Shown here: positions 1 through 64,000 of the stretch, one piece after another
How positions within the stretch are numbered: position 1 is the stretch's first letter
Layout: every line of letters begins with the position of its first letter
Assembly (NCBI GenBank): GCA_020152595.1
Contig: JAIGNY010002073.1
Coordinates: 317,501 to 381,500, forward strand
Length of the DNA stretch: 64,000 nucleotides
Direction: 5' to 3'
From: Chiridota heheva
Lineage: Eukaryota > Echinodermata > Holothuroidea > Apodida > Chiridotidae
Translations under genes and position numbers: made by a program
The notes under the pieces: model-generated
What the model saw: only the letters and a program-made list of their open reading frames with translations
What the model was told of the DNA's origin: nothing
Database searches by the model: none

Positions 1-1504
1 AGGTTTTTCTTCAAAATATCTTGCTTTTTCCTCAAAATGGCATAAGTTTTTCCTCATTCACGATATAGTCAATGTTATGTACTAGTATTGCACAATCCCG
101 ACAGCATAATGATTCCTGGTTCCAGGCTAGTAGGGAAAGCTTATGACGGGGTGACATACCTTCACTTCCTGTGAGCTCATCTGTTAAGATTTGTTCAAAA
201 TCTGTACAAATTTGTATTTAGAAATTTCTATACATTTGACCTGATCAGGGTCTGTTTGTAATTTTGACACCAGCAAAATGGATTTAGATATTTGTATAAT
301 TTTTAGAAAGTCTAGTTTTATTATAGTGCAATTTCTTTATAATTAACAAACAGGCATGTGAAGGGGATTCCAACTGAAAATATCAACCACAGAAATGAAT
401 GCATTACTTAGAGCAGTCATTTGGATTTTGGATTATGTTCCTAATTATATGACTAATTAATATTATTATTCTTAAACCAGTTGGGGCCATCAAAAACATG
501 GAATCTTTAGCGCTTCCAGGGCTAGTGCACTCCTAGACCCATAACCATGCAAGGCTGTCTGCTATACATTTTTTGTTATTTTCGCCATCTAAAACAGGGA
601 ATTTTCAGACCTCCATCCCTGGCTTTTTCCTCAAAACAGTGCTTTGCCTATTGACCGCACTAAAGCCCCTTAAGAAGGCCCTTGGATCACATTCACATGC
701 CCTAGTTTCCCCCTCCCCTAGGACCTTAGAAAAGGTTAGCGCATAATAATTCAGATACCTCCCCTTTTGATCCCCCTTCCGGGAGCGCTACCACACTTCC
801 TACTTCACTTCAGTAAGTTTACATAGAAAAAAATGCAACCCCCCCCCCACCCTTCACCTCTCTAATGGAAACTTTTCTCGTTCTTTAAAAAGAATACATC
901 ACACTAATTTCTTCTTAATTTCTCATTTATAAATAACTGGTGTGACAAATTCAAAGTCAATTTTGGCATTTTGGCAAGTACATAAGTTAGTTATCACTTA
1001 GACTTCATGATGCAAAAAAAAAATCTAATGTTAGTGCCTTTGGCCAAAGATTCGTGGAATTTGTAGATTACCAAACTAAAATATTCTCACAAGTTGTCAT
1101 GTTTAGAAGGATATTCCACATATTCCTTCTGGTCATTCAAGAATCAAGACCCTCAAATAAAAATGTAATCTTATCTAGAAAACGTTAAGACAAATAATAG
1201 AGCAGAACACACGCACAAATTCAACTGGCAACTGAGGCCCAAGCTGTTGCCACACTATTTCAATGCAAAAATCAGCCTAACGAGTAGAGTACAATTTCTC
1301 CAAAATCGGAAGAAGTTCTACCCCCCAAAAACCTTGATTATTGAAACACATAAAATACTAAGGTTCTTATCTAAACTCAACTGTTCAACTTAATTCCTAA
1401 GATGATGGTCAAAATTGATTGAAATTTAAGCCACATGTCTGTTCACTCAGTGAATTATAAGTAAACTGGGCTGCACTCATATATGCTGTGGTACACTATA
1501 CCAT
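1..1504. other. Gene-free AT-rich stretch (intron 7 or beyond)
   Basis: No exon, RNA gene or clear repeat was recognised. There is a short C-run near 840-850 and a phrase like ctttttcctcaaaa near 30 and again near 625. If the decarboxylase gene continues leftward, this is part of its intron 7. Confidence 0.5.
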
Positions 1505-1555
1505 GTACGGTCTTACTAATTTGCAGACTGCAGACTGGAATTTGCAGACTAGTAC
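1505..1555 (-). repeat. Single inverted copy of the 52-bp unit at 7666-7769
   Basis: On the minus strand this reads as the same unit that is tandemly duplicated at 7666-7769 (core ATTCCAGTCTGCAGTCTGC). It lies in opposite orientation about 6.1 kb away. The segment is itself bounded by GTAC at both ends. Confidence 0.7.
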
Positions 1556-1919
1556 TTCCAAAATGCAAAGACTATTGCACAAAGAGGGCATCTTTTCCTA
1601 TACTCTCTCTGTATGATTTAAAGATAAGACTTGTATTTGACACCAACAATTTGGCAGAATTTTCCAGTTTGAACATGAAAATGATGCTAATAAAGTCTTC
1701 TGTAATTTGAGGAAATTGGTGCTAAATTTTACCAACTTTTCTAATAGCCTAATTTTGAGAAAACATGATTCCGGCAGGTAAACATGCTCTTATGTGTAGT
1801 AGTGCCATATTCAGCTTTCGGTGTTGTGGTTGGGGAGAGGAAAGGAGGGGGGGGGGAATGGTAATTATAGGGAAATGGCTGTACCCAGATGCGTAGGAAT
1901 GGAAGGACTTTATTTCTTG

Positions 1920-2110
1920 TTTATATACAATTGTAAACATGAAGTAAATTTTGGTAAAACATATTGCAAATTTTGGTAAAGCTTATGGCAAACTTCAGTA
2001 TAAATATTTGGAAATATTCCGCGAAAAATTGAGTAAAATGTCCCGAAAACGGAAGAAAATTCAAGAAAATGTCCCGAAACTGGATGAATTTGCTTAAACA
2101 ATAACAATTC
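1920..2110. repeat. Degenerate short-unit array (ttttggtaaa / tgtcccgaaa type)
   Basis: Loose tandem repetition of phrases such as aaattttggtaaa and aaaatgtcccgaaa with a period of roughly 20-30 bp. The minus strand reads as Phe-rich open frames, which is a by-product of the repeat. The same sequence style recurs at 3586-3965 and 59240-59450. Confidence 0.5.
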
Positions 2111-2276
2111 ACTATATAGGGGCAAATTCATTACCAAATTCTTTGGGCGATATTCAAGTTTATTTACCGAATATGATTACTGGCATACTCCGCTATATAC
2201 ATGTGCCTACCATAGGCAGATAGGTGTAGGAACTATGTGGGGGGGGGGGGAGGGGCACTGGGGCACGTACCCCCCA

Positions 2277-2564
2277 CTCTGAAAAATGACAAAAGAAATA
2301 GAAAGTGCCCCTTTATGCCTTTTGAAAATGAGCCCCTTTCTGCCTTCTGAAAATGAAAAGTGCCCTTCAATTACTGTCCGAATAGTACAGGAAACTGGTG
2401 ACATTTGTCAGTCCCATGTACTCTGAAAAATGACAAAAGAAATAGAAAGTGCTCCTTTATGCCTTTTGAAAATGAGCCCCTTTCTGCCTTTTGAAAATGA
2501 AAAGTGCCCTTCAATTACTGTCCGAATAGTACAGGAAACTGGTGACATTTGTCAGTCCCATGTA
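2277..2564. repeat. Tandem duplication, 2 x 144 bp
   Basis: Copies at 2277-2420 and 2421-2564 are nearly identical, each starting ctctgaaaaatgac and ending gtcccatgta. Because 144 is a multiple of three, a 193-codon plus-strand frame (2430-3011) survives across the second copy. It has no recognisable domain and is judged non-coding. Confidence 0.9.
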
Positions 2565-3585
2565 CGGAAGGGGCGGGGGGAATGGGTCCCCATTGGAAAA
2601 ATGCCCCTTTCTAAAAATGAAGTGCCCCTTTTACTTTTCTTGAAGTTGTTATTTTGGGCTCACTTATCAGCTTATTCTGTCTACAGATTAGGATGGGGGA
2701 CATGTAAATATGACTTGAAAAGTGCCCCTAAGAGGTTGATGATCCAAGCCAAAACACTGGTAGCGGGGGAAAGGTGGGGGGGGGGGGGGTTATATCCAAC
2801 TGTTCTATATGTGGTTGTTGATGTTTACCGTTTTAAAATCGGGAAAAGTCAAATTTACATAGGTCAATTTTGTCTTACACTCTTGGCTCGAAGTCAAGTT
2901 ATGCCACTGCCCTCATACATGCAGAGGCAGAGCAAGGAAAATGTCAGGGGCCAACTCAAACTTTGCTTTTACAATTTTTCGTCATCTAATATGGGTGGGA
3001 AAGTGGGGTGAGGATTATTAATATTTTTAACATACATGCTCTCGGACTTTAACATTTTCATTAAGAGAGGTGATTACATAACTGTTCAAACTAATATCTT
3101 TGTTAGTTCCTATTTAGGGAATTAACCTGTGGCGCAATAGAGTTCTAGGGGCTCGAGGGGAATATCGAGCTCGGGGCTTCATAATAAACATATCAGTGTC
3201 ATTGCTCAGGGCCCCCAGTCCTCAATTTCTGCTCGGGACCTATAGGGCTTACCCATACACCAGGGCACAAATCTATGTATGAGTTTTATTCTATAAATGT
3301 GAGACTTTTTGCCAGGCCTTCAGCAATATGACCCCCTCTTTCACCTTCCAAAGGGAATTTCCATCCCTCCATAGCTGTATGGGGGACGTTTGAATTTGGG
3401 GCGAACTTGATTTTGCCCGAATAAGTGGAGTACTCCCCCCCCCCCCCGCCCCCTCCCCTAACCTTCCTTCAAAAAATAATAAAAAGTAAAGTATGCAAAC
3501 CTAAAAGAAGTTAGATTGTTTGGGCAAAGATACCAATTATTTTCTCCATGTCATTTTCTCTTGTAGCTATACAATATTTTCTTTC
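2565..3585. other. Gene-free stretch with homopolymer runs
   Basis: G-runs occur near 2230-2240 and 2777-2790 and a C-run near 3437-3448. Nothing coding was recognised. Confidence 0.4.
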
Positions 3586-3965
3586 AATATTCATCAAGCT
3601 TCCCAGAAATGATGGAATATAAGGAAATTGCCCAAAATTTGAAGCAAACTTCACAAAATGAAGCAAATATAACAAACATGAAGGATATTTTATGAAAACT
3701 GTAAGAAATTTCCATGAAATTGATAGAAGCTTCTCGAAAATTTCCCGAAACTTCCAGAAAAGGAAGGGAATTGCATAAAAATTGAACCAAATTTTACAAA
3801 AATTGAGGACAACTTCTTGAAAATTGAAAGAAAAAAAACGTTCCCCAAAATTCTGAAGAAAGTTGCACGAAAACTGAAGCAAATTTCACGGAAATGAAGA
3901 AATTGTGCCAAAATTGAAGCAAATTCTATGAAAATTGAAGATTTCCCGAAAATGAAGATTTGCGA
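3586..3965. repeat. Degenerate array of ~20-30 bp units (ttcccgaaa...attgaag)
   Basis: Many imperfect repeats of the pattern ttcccgaaa / aaaattgaagcaaattt. The minus strand gives Phe/Ile/Lys-rich open frames of up to 123 codons with no domain. They follow from the repeat composition and are not annotated as genes. Related arrays lie at 1920-2110 and 59240-59450. Confidence 0.6.
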
Positions 3966-4090
3966 TAAAAAAGAAACCATCATGTGTTCATTCTGACTCT
4001 TCAAAACCAATTAGTTAGATCTTCGTTATTCCCCTATTAGGAGCCTTTTTGCCCAAATATATCTAGCTGTTTTGCCAGAATAGGTATGCT

Positions 4091-4300
4091 TTACCCGACC
4101 CTGCCTCGCACGCCAAGCCTATGCACCCTTCCCCATTTCCAGAGGCAGATAGATGGCCTGCCAATCGACCGAGACTGGATGGTTGAGCCGATGGCCCGTA
4201 GGGAAGGTTGAGGCCGGCCACAGGTCGTTAAAACGGGCCCAGCAGCCCCTGAAGGGAGCTTGACGGCGGCCGTAGGCCATAAGACATGCATAATCAAAAT
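4091..4300. other. GC-rich island of unknown nature
   Basis: About 200 bp with much higher GC than its surroundings, containing ggccggccacagg, acgggcccagcagcccc and ggcggccgtaggcc. Open frames on the minus strand (65-68 codons) show no known domain. It could be a fragment of a dispersed element or a remnant of another gene; no partner copy was seen in the window. Confidence 0.35.
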
Positions 4301-4803
4301 AAGTAATATGTAACACTAATCAAAATTATTGGGGGGAAATTGCCCCTCACCCTTTCCCCCAACACCGCCGCTCTGGTCAAATCTACGCAGCTCAAATATA
4401 GAACATTTAACCATGGGATCCAGGGGCGTAGCCCGGGAAGCTACACAATTCTACCTCTTTCTGTGTGAATACTGTGCACCCGAGTTTGGTTTGAAAATGG
4501 TTGCTTTCAATTTTATTTTCATCACTTCAAATTTTTTATATAGGGTACCTACATTCATATAGGGTATTTTTTTATTTCTTTATCATGTTTATTTATTTAT
4601 TTGGGGAAGGGTGAGAAACCCATACTAAATGACACTTTCGCCGCCCCCCATGGTGAAAAAGAAATCGCCGCCACCTTTCCCTTCGATTTTTTTTGATAAT
4701 TAAAAACAAATATCGGTATAATTATAACTAAGTCATTTTTATGTTAAGATAACGTATAGCCTAATCATGTCCATTTGCACTGTTGAGTCTGAACATTGGG
4801 ACT

Positions 4804-5854
4804 ATGGAACGCCATTTTGTAATTTACTTTTGTAATTTCAGATATCTGAAATTAATTTTGGATATCTTAAATTGAATTTCAGACATTAAAAATTGTGTTT
4901 TGGATATCAAGATATCCAAAATTGAATTTCAGATATCCAGAACTATATTGTTGCTATCAAAAATCCTGATTAAAACTTGAATTTTGGACTTTTGGCAGTG
5001 CCAGTGGCAGTAGCACCTGCACCCTGGACCAGATACGGGAAACCGACTGGAAGTCTTCATCGTCATTCCTAGTCCTAATCCGGTAACCGTCAAATCAACA
5101 TTGTCTAATAGCCAAAGCATGATTAACTTCCATATTGACCACTGCCTTATTGACCACATATTGCCATCCCTGCATGACATGTGCATGTGCTGTGCAGACT
5201 TTTAATTGTTGTGTGACGTAGTTATGACCTGCAATGAATATTCCTATTGCACATGAAATTTCAGATACCCAAACTTGTATTTCTGAAATCCAAAATTGAA
5301 AATTCGAAATTGTATTTTGGATATCAAAAATTGTATTTTGGATAATTTCAGATATCAAGAATTGTATTTTGCATATCCAAAATTCTGGATTGAATTATAA
5401 AATGGCGTTCTAGAATGTCGTTTTATCATTTAATCTGAAATTACAGATATCTGAAATGAAATTCTGGATATCCCAAATTGAATTTTTGATATCTGATATT
5501 CAATTTCATATATCCAAAATTATATTTTTGATATCTGAAATTGAATTTTGGTTATCTAAATTACAATTCTTGATATCCCAAAATTCAAATCTTGATATGT
5601 GAAATTGATATGTGAAATTCAATTTTGGATATCCAAAATGGAATTTTGGATATTCAAAATGTAGTTTTGGATATCTGAAATTAAATTTCAGATATCTGAA
5701 ATAATTCTAAATATTCGTGATTCAATTCCAGATATTTAGAATTTAATTAAAGATATCTAAGATTAATTTAAGATATCAAAAATTCAATTTTTGATATCTA
5801 AAATTAATTTCAGATATATGTAATTCCAGATTAAATGATAAAATGGCGTTCCAT
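4804..5854. mobile_element. Two abutting inverted-repeat elements with (gatatc/aaattga) interiors
   Basis: The outer ends are TGGAACGCCATTTT (from 4804) and its reverse complement at 5840-5854. Near 5400-5430 an ending aaaatggcgttc is followed directly by a new start, tgtcgttttatcattta. This implies two copies placed end to end (about 4804-5413 and 5414-5854). The interiors are short degenerate repeats such as ggatatccaaaattgaa and cagatatctgaaat. The first copy carries a roughly 300-bp unrelated insert (about 4935-5245). No transposase was seen, so it is judged non-autonomous. Confidence 0.65.
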
Positions 5855-6014
5855 TCGGGACCTCTCTTTCAATTTGTGAACCTTTTCTTCATCTCTTCAT
5901 ATTTCATACGAGATGAAAGAAACAAATTTCACCACTCTTTAGGCAGGTATGCATGATGGGTCATGTGTCAATGAAGGTAACAGCATTCCCCCTCCCCCTC
6001 AAAAAAAAATGTTT

Positions 6015-6235
6015 TAAATCTAAGGACGAAGTCCTGGTTGGGGGTGAAGCCCTGGAAGATCCACATTTCTCGTGATTTTGATAGCCGAAAATTGTAACGT
6101 GTCAAATCAAGAAGAGAATCCCCGCAAGCCCAGCGCTTCTCGTGATTTTGGTGGCAAAGAATTGCTTATGAGTGTCAAATCTAGATAGGGACCCAGGGGC
6201 GAAGCTCCTGAAAGTCCTACGTTTATCACATAGGC
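6015..6235 (-). repeat. Two units of the gcgaagcc / cgtgattttgat repeat, reverse orientation
   Basis: The phrases ttctcgtgattttgatagc, ggtgaagccctggaag and gtgtcaaatc recur twice here. On the opposite strand they match the longer array at 40980-41690. Confidence 0.55.
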
Positions 6236-7047
6236 GAACGGGGAAATTTTATGTTTTACTGAAGGGGGGCAGAACATATTTTTCCGGAATATTCGGCAAG
6301 ATTGATAACTTGCCCAAATTTTGCCTGTCATGATTATATTGCTAAAATCCACGTTCCATGTTCCCTCATACCCATTCTCATTACCAAAGATAAGAAGGCC
6401 AAATCACATAAGTTGGTCAACGCTTTAAAGGTATATGGACATGTAGCAGCAACTTATGTTCAATTGCTTTAATTTCCATGAAAATGATGAAAATAGCACA
6501 AAATTTCATCCAAATTGCTTAAAAATTGACCATTTTAGCTGTTTAGAACATTTTTAATTTCCAGGCCAAAATATGCACATTCTTGTTCCAAGTTCCTCTT
6601 GTGATGTATGACAGGGCAGAAGTTCCTATTTCCTTATGTAAACCCTTCTTGTTGTTTTCATTGCTAGTCACGCATTGGTGAAAAAATGGAAAGGAATTTT
6701 AACCAAACGTTTCTAGGAGTTGACCATACCTAGACCAAAATCAAGCAGGAATAGACTGACATTATATTCAGGAACTCAAATTTATTAAGAAAATATAAAA
6801 AATTACATAAAGCTTTTCAGCTACCCACATACATCACAAATTTAACATAAATTATGCATTCACTGCAGATTGCTAAAACTTCAAAAACTATAGGCCTACG
6901 TCTTATTAACAAGATTTAAAGATGGTGTTTAGAATTTAATAACATTCTCATGTGTTCTCACCTGAGTGCGAGCATGTGATCAAATCCACTGCAGGAAATG
7001 ATGACCGAAAACATAAAAAACCTGCATTATACACTATACTATCCCTT

Positions 7048-7225
7048 AAAGGATTAGTTCAGTGGTCAAGCAAGTCATATATGAAAGAGGACTTTAAAAA
7101 AAAATTGTATCCTGTTAAGGAGATATTCAAGTTTAAATATCTGTCTTATCTATATAGAAATGACTGGTGTAGTAGGTCTACTATGGATAGTTGGCGTCCT
7201 CCTCCTCACATTCTAAAAGTTTATT
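7048..7225 (+). mobile_element. Partial foldback element, one arm
   Basis: Starts AAAGGATTAGTTCAGTGG and continues through cttatctatatagaaatgac and ggtgtagtaggtct. It matches one arm of the elements at 12407-12965 and 55114-55680. The second arm is absent, so this is a truncated or solo arm. Confidence 0.65.
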
Positions 7226-7665
7226 GAAATGTTTTCTTCTTTTAGATTCATATTTTAAACATGATACTGCATAAGTAACTTAGCCACGAGTTACTGTTCA
7301 GCATTCAGACTCTTGTTTTGTATCCATTGGGACCATGACACTACCCCTGAGTAGGATCAGGATCAAGCAACTGAGCATTCGATGAGCATTCTTACGAGTA
7401 GTGAGAAATCGGAAGATCTGATTGCCTGAAGTGGATCTGACCGCAAGGTCGTACTCAAGTGAGAACACACCCAAGTTCCTGGACCAACAGATGAACTGAG
7501 ATCACCCTTGCAATGAGTGATATATAGCAGCACTAAACAGTTGAAGATGCATAATTAGAGGGGGATCTTATCAATTCTCTGGCCTAATCATGTTGGTTTA
7601 CCAGTTGGGAAGAATTTTGTTATGACTAAGCAGTAATTTTCACCAAAAAAAGTCACAGTCTGCAG

Positions 7666-7769
7666 ATTCCTAGTTTGCAAATTCCAGTCTGCAGTCTGCA
7701 AAATAGTAAGACTCTACATTCCTAGTTTGCAAATTCCAGTCTGCAGTCTGCAAAATAGTAAGACTCTAC
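7666..7769 (+). repeat. Tandem duplication, 2 x 52 bp
   Basis: Copies at 7666-7717 and 7718-7769 each begin attcctagtttgcaa and end agtaagactctac. An inverted single copy lies at 1505-1555. Confidence 0.9.
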
Positions 7770-8385
7770 AATACATAGTGCAGTTACTGCACTGGCTTCC
7801 CAATGTAACCTAAACAAACTGAAATGGTGCACTAACTACGGAGATGTGCACACATGGACTGTAAATAACACAACATTTATTTTCGTCGCCATTCACAGAT
7901 AGCCGTAATCGGGTGTCAAAGTTTTAGTTGGGATCTCACGAAAGAACCTTTTGTGTTTGAGTAAACATGAGGCTGCCCTCATCCCGATGTCGGGTTGGAT
8001 AATTAAAGGTAAAAAAAGTATGATTTTAGTTATATATTTTACCAAGATAATGCACGTAGCAGATTTGCTACGGTGGTTGATAAAGGTTTAATGATTTAAA
8101 CTTTGTTAAAATTCCGGAAAATTTTCCCTTTTATCGTTCACAGCTCTTCAATGATCACATACACGTCAGTCCACAAAATACTTTATTTGGACAAAATTCA
8201 TGATAGTAATTTGTATTCATGTTACAAAGCACTTCATAGCTCAATAAATCACCCAATTCTAACTGCCACCAATTATGTTCAATAATTTTTTTCAAACCAA
8301 GAATCCTATTAGGCTCTCATCATTAGAAGTAACTAAAAGAAAACTGTGAACATGGTGAAATTAAGGACGAATTGACACGATTTAC

Positions 8386-61302
<52,917 letters not shown>

Positions 61303-61586
61303 TGTGAAACTGAAATGGAGATTTACAAAAAGAGCTTTTATCAAGTCCAACTACCAACCCAAATACTACTTTGTATATAACCATGCAAGGAACTAGGGGA
61401 ATGCCTCCTAGACTGGAATAATTGGCCATTTAATATGCACCAATTCACACACTACAATTTTAGCCTTTAGTTTTAAGGCACATAGGAGTTAAAAGTGTGC
61501 ATTTCTGTGCAAATAATGTTTAAATTGCAGTATATTTTCATAATTTTGATACTGTAGTCTAGGGTTGTATTCTAAAAAAAAGAAAT

Positions 61587-62800
61587 ACAATGGGGACTCT
61601 GATTAGGCAGAGTGAAACTAGGGAGGGGTATATGGGGACTCCGATTAAGCAGAGTGAAACTAGGGACGGGTATATGGGGACTCTGATTAAGCAGAGTGAA
61701 ACTAGGGAAGGGTACATGGGGACTCTGATTAAGCAGAGGGAAACTAGGGACGGGTATATGGGGACTCTGATTAAGCAGAGGGAAACTAGGGACGGGTATA
61801 TGGGGACTCTGATTAAGCAGAGTAAAACTAGGGACGGGTATATGGGGACTCTGATTAAGCAGAGTGAAACTAGGGACAGGTATATGGGGACTCTGATTAA
61901 GCAGAGTGAAACTAGGGAGGGGTATATGGGGACTCTGATTAAGCAGAGTGAAACTAGGGACAGGTATATGGGGACTCTGATTAAGCAGAGTGAAACTAGG
62001 GAGGGGTATATGGAGACTCTGATTAAGCAGAGTGAAACTAAGGAGGGGTATAAGGGGACTCCGATTAAGCAGAGTGAAATTAGGGAGGGGTATATGGGGA
62101 CTTTGATTAAGCAGAGTAAAATTAGGGAGGGGTATATGGGGACTCTGATTAAGCAGAGTGAAACTAGGGACGGGTATATGGGGACTCTGATTAAGCAGAG
62201 TGAAATTAGGGAGGGGTATATGGTGACTCTGATTAAGCAGAGTGAAACTAGGGACGGGTATATGGGGACTCTGATTAAGCAGAGTGAAACTAGGGAGGGG
62301 TATATGGGGACTCTGATTAAGCAGAGTGAAACTAGGGACGGGTATATGGGGACTCTGATTAAGCAGAGTGAAACCAGGGACAGGTATATGGGGACTCTGA
62401 TTAAGCAGAATGAAACTAAGGAGGGGTATAAGGGGACTCTGATTAAGCAAAGTGAAACTAGGGACGGGTATATGGGGACTCTGATTAAGCAGAATGAAAC
62501 TAGGGACGGGTATATGGGGACTCTGATTAAGCAGAGTGAAACTAGGGACGGGTATATGGGGACTCTGATTAAGCAGAGTGAAACTAGGGACGGGTATATG
62601 GGGACTCTGATTAAGCAGAGTGAAACTAGGGAGGGGTATATGGGGACTCTGATTAAGGAGAGTGAAACTACTCTGGGACGGGTATATGGGGACTCTGATT
62701 AAGCAGAAACTAGGGACGGGTATATGGGGAATGAGTGAAACTAGGAGGGTATATGGGGACTCTGATTAAGCAGAGTGAAACTAGGGACGGGTATATGGTA
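61587..62800 (+). repeat. Minisatellite, ~28 copies of a 42-bp unit
   Basis: The unit is ggggactctgattaagcaga, gtgaaactagggacggg and tatat. It is very regular from 61590 to about 62690 and broken near 62670-62760. Because 42 is a multiple of three, both strands stay open (370 codons plus, 292 codons minus). No start context or signal makes either a gene. It lies about 280 bp upstream of the first coding exon, in the 5' intron. Confidence 0.97.
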
Positions 62801-63589
62801 AAAAACTTTTACAAAATATTGCTCACATACCTTATATTTTTATTGAAAAAAAAAACATATACACATTGTCTTGGGTCTGCAACTTAATTATGACATCATG
62901 CTGTACAGTGCAAGGTCACTTTTCAACACACTATAGTGAAATCTTTGACAATGCATTAACTCCCTAAACTGAATAAGATATCAACATGTTTTTTCATGAA
63001 TTTGCTTCTTTTAATTAATAGTCCTTTACCATATAAATGAAATTTATTGCAGTCTTCCTCAAATTAAGAATAATTGGTCTGGAAAGAAAATGGAAATGCC
63101 CGTTTTTACTTTTTGCGACCTTTTCATCAGAAGTCTTTTGTCTGCACATACAGTAATCATGCCACAGCAAAAATATAAGATACACACGTGACTATAAACA
63201 CTTCAGTGCACTTTATATTATGCACACTTCTCATAAAATCATTCCTGCATGTTCAGCCATGACATATCATGCTTTATCAAGGCTTTTATTGAACACTTCT
63301 TTCTAATTGCTATCATTGATTTTAGGCATGGTATATCGGTTACTTGAAATATGAGCCATATCCAGAAAAAAAGAATATAAACTGATCATAAATAGGTTAT
63401 TACAACAAAACTTGCTACATAATTAACTAGTTTTTACTAACTTTTTTCATCATAAAATTGTTCTTTGGCTAATAAATACTTTAGAAAATTTTCTTTTACA
63501 AGTTACCATAAAATTATACAAAAAGAACTGTAGACCTATCATGGATGAACTATTGAAGAGACTCCTCTACTTAATTTTCAGATTGTAGT
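62801..63589. other. 5' intron or upstream sequence, no feature recognised
   Basis: AT-rich. The non-coding first exon and promoter of the decarboxylase could be here or beyond the window. No TATA/Inr arrangement was convincing. Confidence 0.35.
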
Positions 63590-64000
63590 GATGTAGATGA
63601 GGTGACACCAAAGGTGTCACTTCAAGCGCAAAGCACTGGACTTGTTGGCGTGGGGTCCAGGTGCCCGCTTAAGGGCCCCTGGTAGGGTGACTAGGGTCCA
63701 GGGCCAAAGCCCTGGTAGAGGTTGAAGGGGCGAAGGCCCGGAAGATCTCACAAAATTGACATTTCAAGGGAAAAAAGGATGTTACAACGCATAGTAAGAA
63801 GTTGTATTACACAAGTCAAAATTCATGTCAAAGAGAGCTATAATACACCATATACAAAACACAAAACAATGAAAAAGCAGAATGTGGAAATATATTTTAT
63901 TGTTTACGTTTGTACATGGTTAGGTTTATTGTCAGTCTCTTGAAAAATATGGGTTGTCTAAAAGAAAGGTTTTCAATAATTTACTACAAACTTGTGTAAA
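63590..64000 (-). repeat. Dispersed ~400-bp repeat, copy C, with GC-rich insert, cut by window end
   Basis: 63745-64000 is the reverse of 24837-25246 and 38128-38524 (cttgaaatgtcaattttgtg, cattgttttgtgttttg and aataaaatat are shared on the minus strand). Where the other copies have a short caccagggctt-like link, this copy carries about 120 bp of GC-rich ggtccagg/ccctggtag repeats (63640-63745). A 73-codon frame here is a by-product. Confidence 0.75.

Noticed and set aside
2430-3011. 193-codon plus-strand frame
   Set aside because: It starts in the second unit of a 144-bp duplication, runs through G-rich tracts, and shows no domain or splice context.
1-8385. Search for the AADC catalytic-Lys exon (PHKW) on the minus strand
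   Set aside because: No matching segment was found by eye; it is assumed to lie beyond the window, though a very divergent exon could have been missed.
61590-62702. 370-codon plus-strand frame (and 292 codons minus) of 14-residue repeats
   Set aside because: Both strands are open because the DNA unit is 42 bp. No initiation context, signal peptide or known repeat-protein fold, and it lies beside the gene's 5' exon.

Overview
This is an animal nuclear genomic window, AT-rich, intron-rich and full of repeats. One protein-coding gene can be assembled with confidence. It is an aromatic-L-amino-acid decarboxylase (AADC/DDC, PLP-dependent group II decarboxylase) on the minus strand. Seven coding exons were joined by reading GT-AG boundaries: 61302-61099, 38795-38682, 37338-37219, 36067-35933, 14328-14185, 10956-10890 and 8480-8386. 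All junction phases agree and give 293 codons from the start Met through the HVDAAYAG cofactor motif. The PLP-lysine exon (PHKW) and the rest of the C-terminal half were not found in 1-8385 and probably lie beyond the left edge. Two introns are about 22 kb each. The organism is most likely a marine invertebrate, plausibly a deuterostome such as an echinoderm or hemichordate. That is inference from the vertebrate-like AADC sequence and the type of repeats (tRNA-derived SINEs, CR1/L2-like and RNase H-bearing LINE remnants, abundant MITEs); the species cannot be fixed from this sequence.

Layout: 1-8385 lies downstream of the last visible exon (intron 7) and holds degenerate arrays, a 144-bp duplication, a pair of abutting inverted-repeat elements (4804-5854) and part of a foldback element. 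8386-14328 holds exons 7, 6 and 5, with a 50-bp minisatellite, a 31-bp minisatellite and a foldback element between them. 14329-35932 is intron 4: TA/CATA microsatellite, two related elements with GGTTC-type terminal inverted repeats and tandem-repeat interiors (15719-17826, 21141-22479), a dispersed repeat with a tRNA-like core, a 437-bp tandem duplication interrupted by a 5'-truncated LINE (29571-30638), two MITEs and a SINE. 35933-38795 holds exons 4, 3 and 2. 38796-61098 is intron 1: more dispersed repeats, a palindrome array, a possible 8.7-kb element with matching ends (45515-54232), three LINE remnants, a SINE, a foldback element and a MITE. 61099-61309 is the first coding exon, preceded by a splice acceptor, so at least one 5' non-coding exon lies upstream. 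A 42-bp minisatellite (61587-62800) sits just upstream of it.

No operon, CRISPR array, functional tRNA or rRNA gene, or clearly novel multi-gene system was seen. The most unusual material is the set of non-autonomous element families whose interiors are themselves tandem arrays. Nearly all long open frames here are by-products of repeats whose unit length is a multiple of three.
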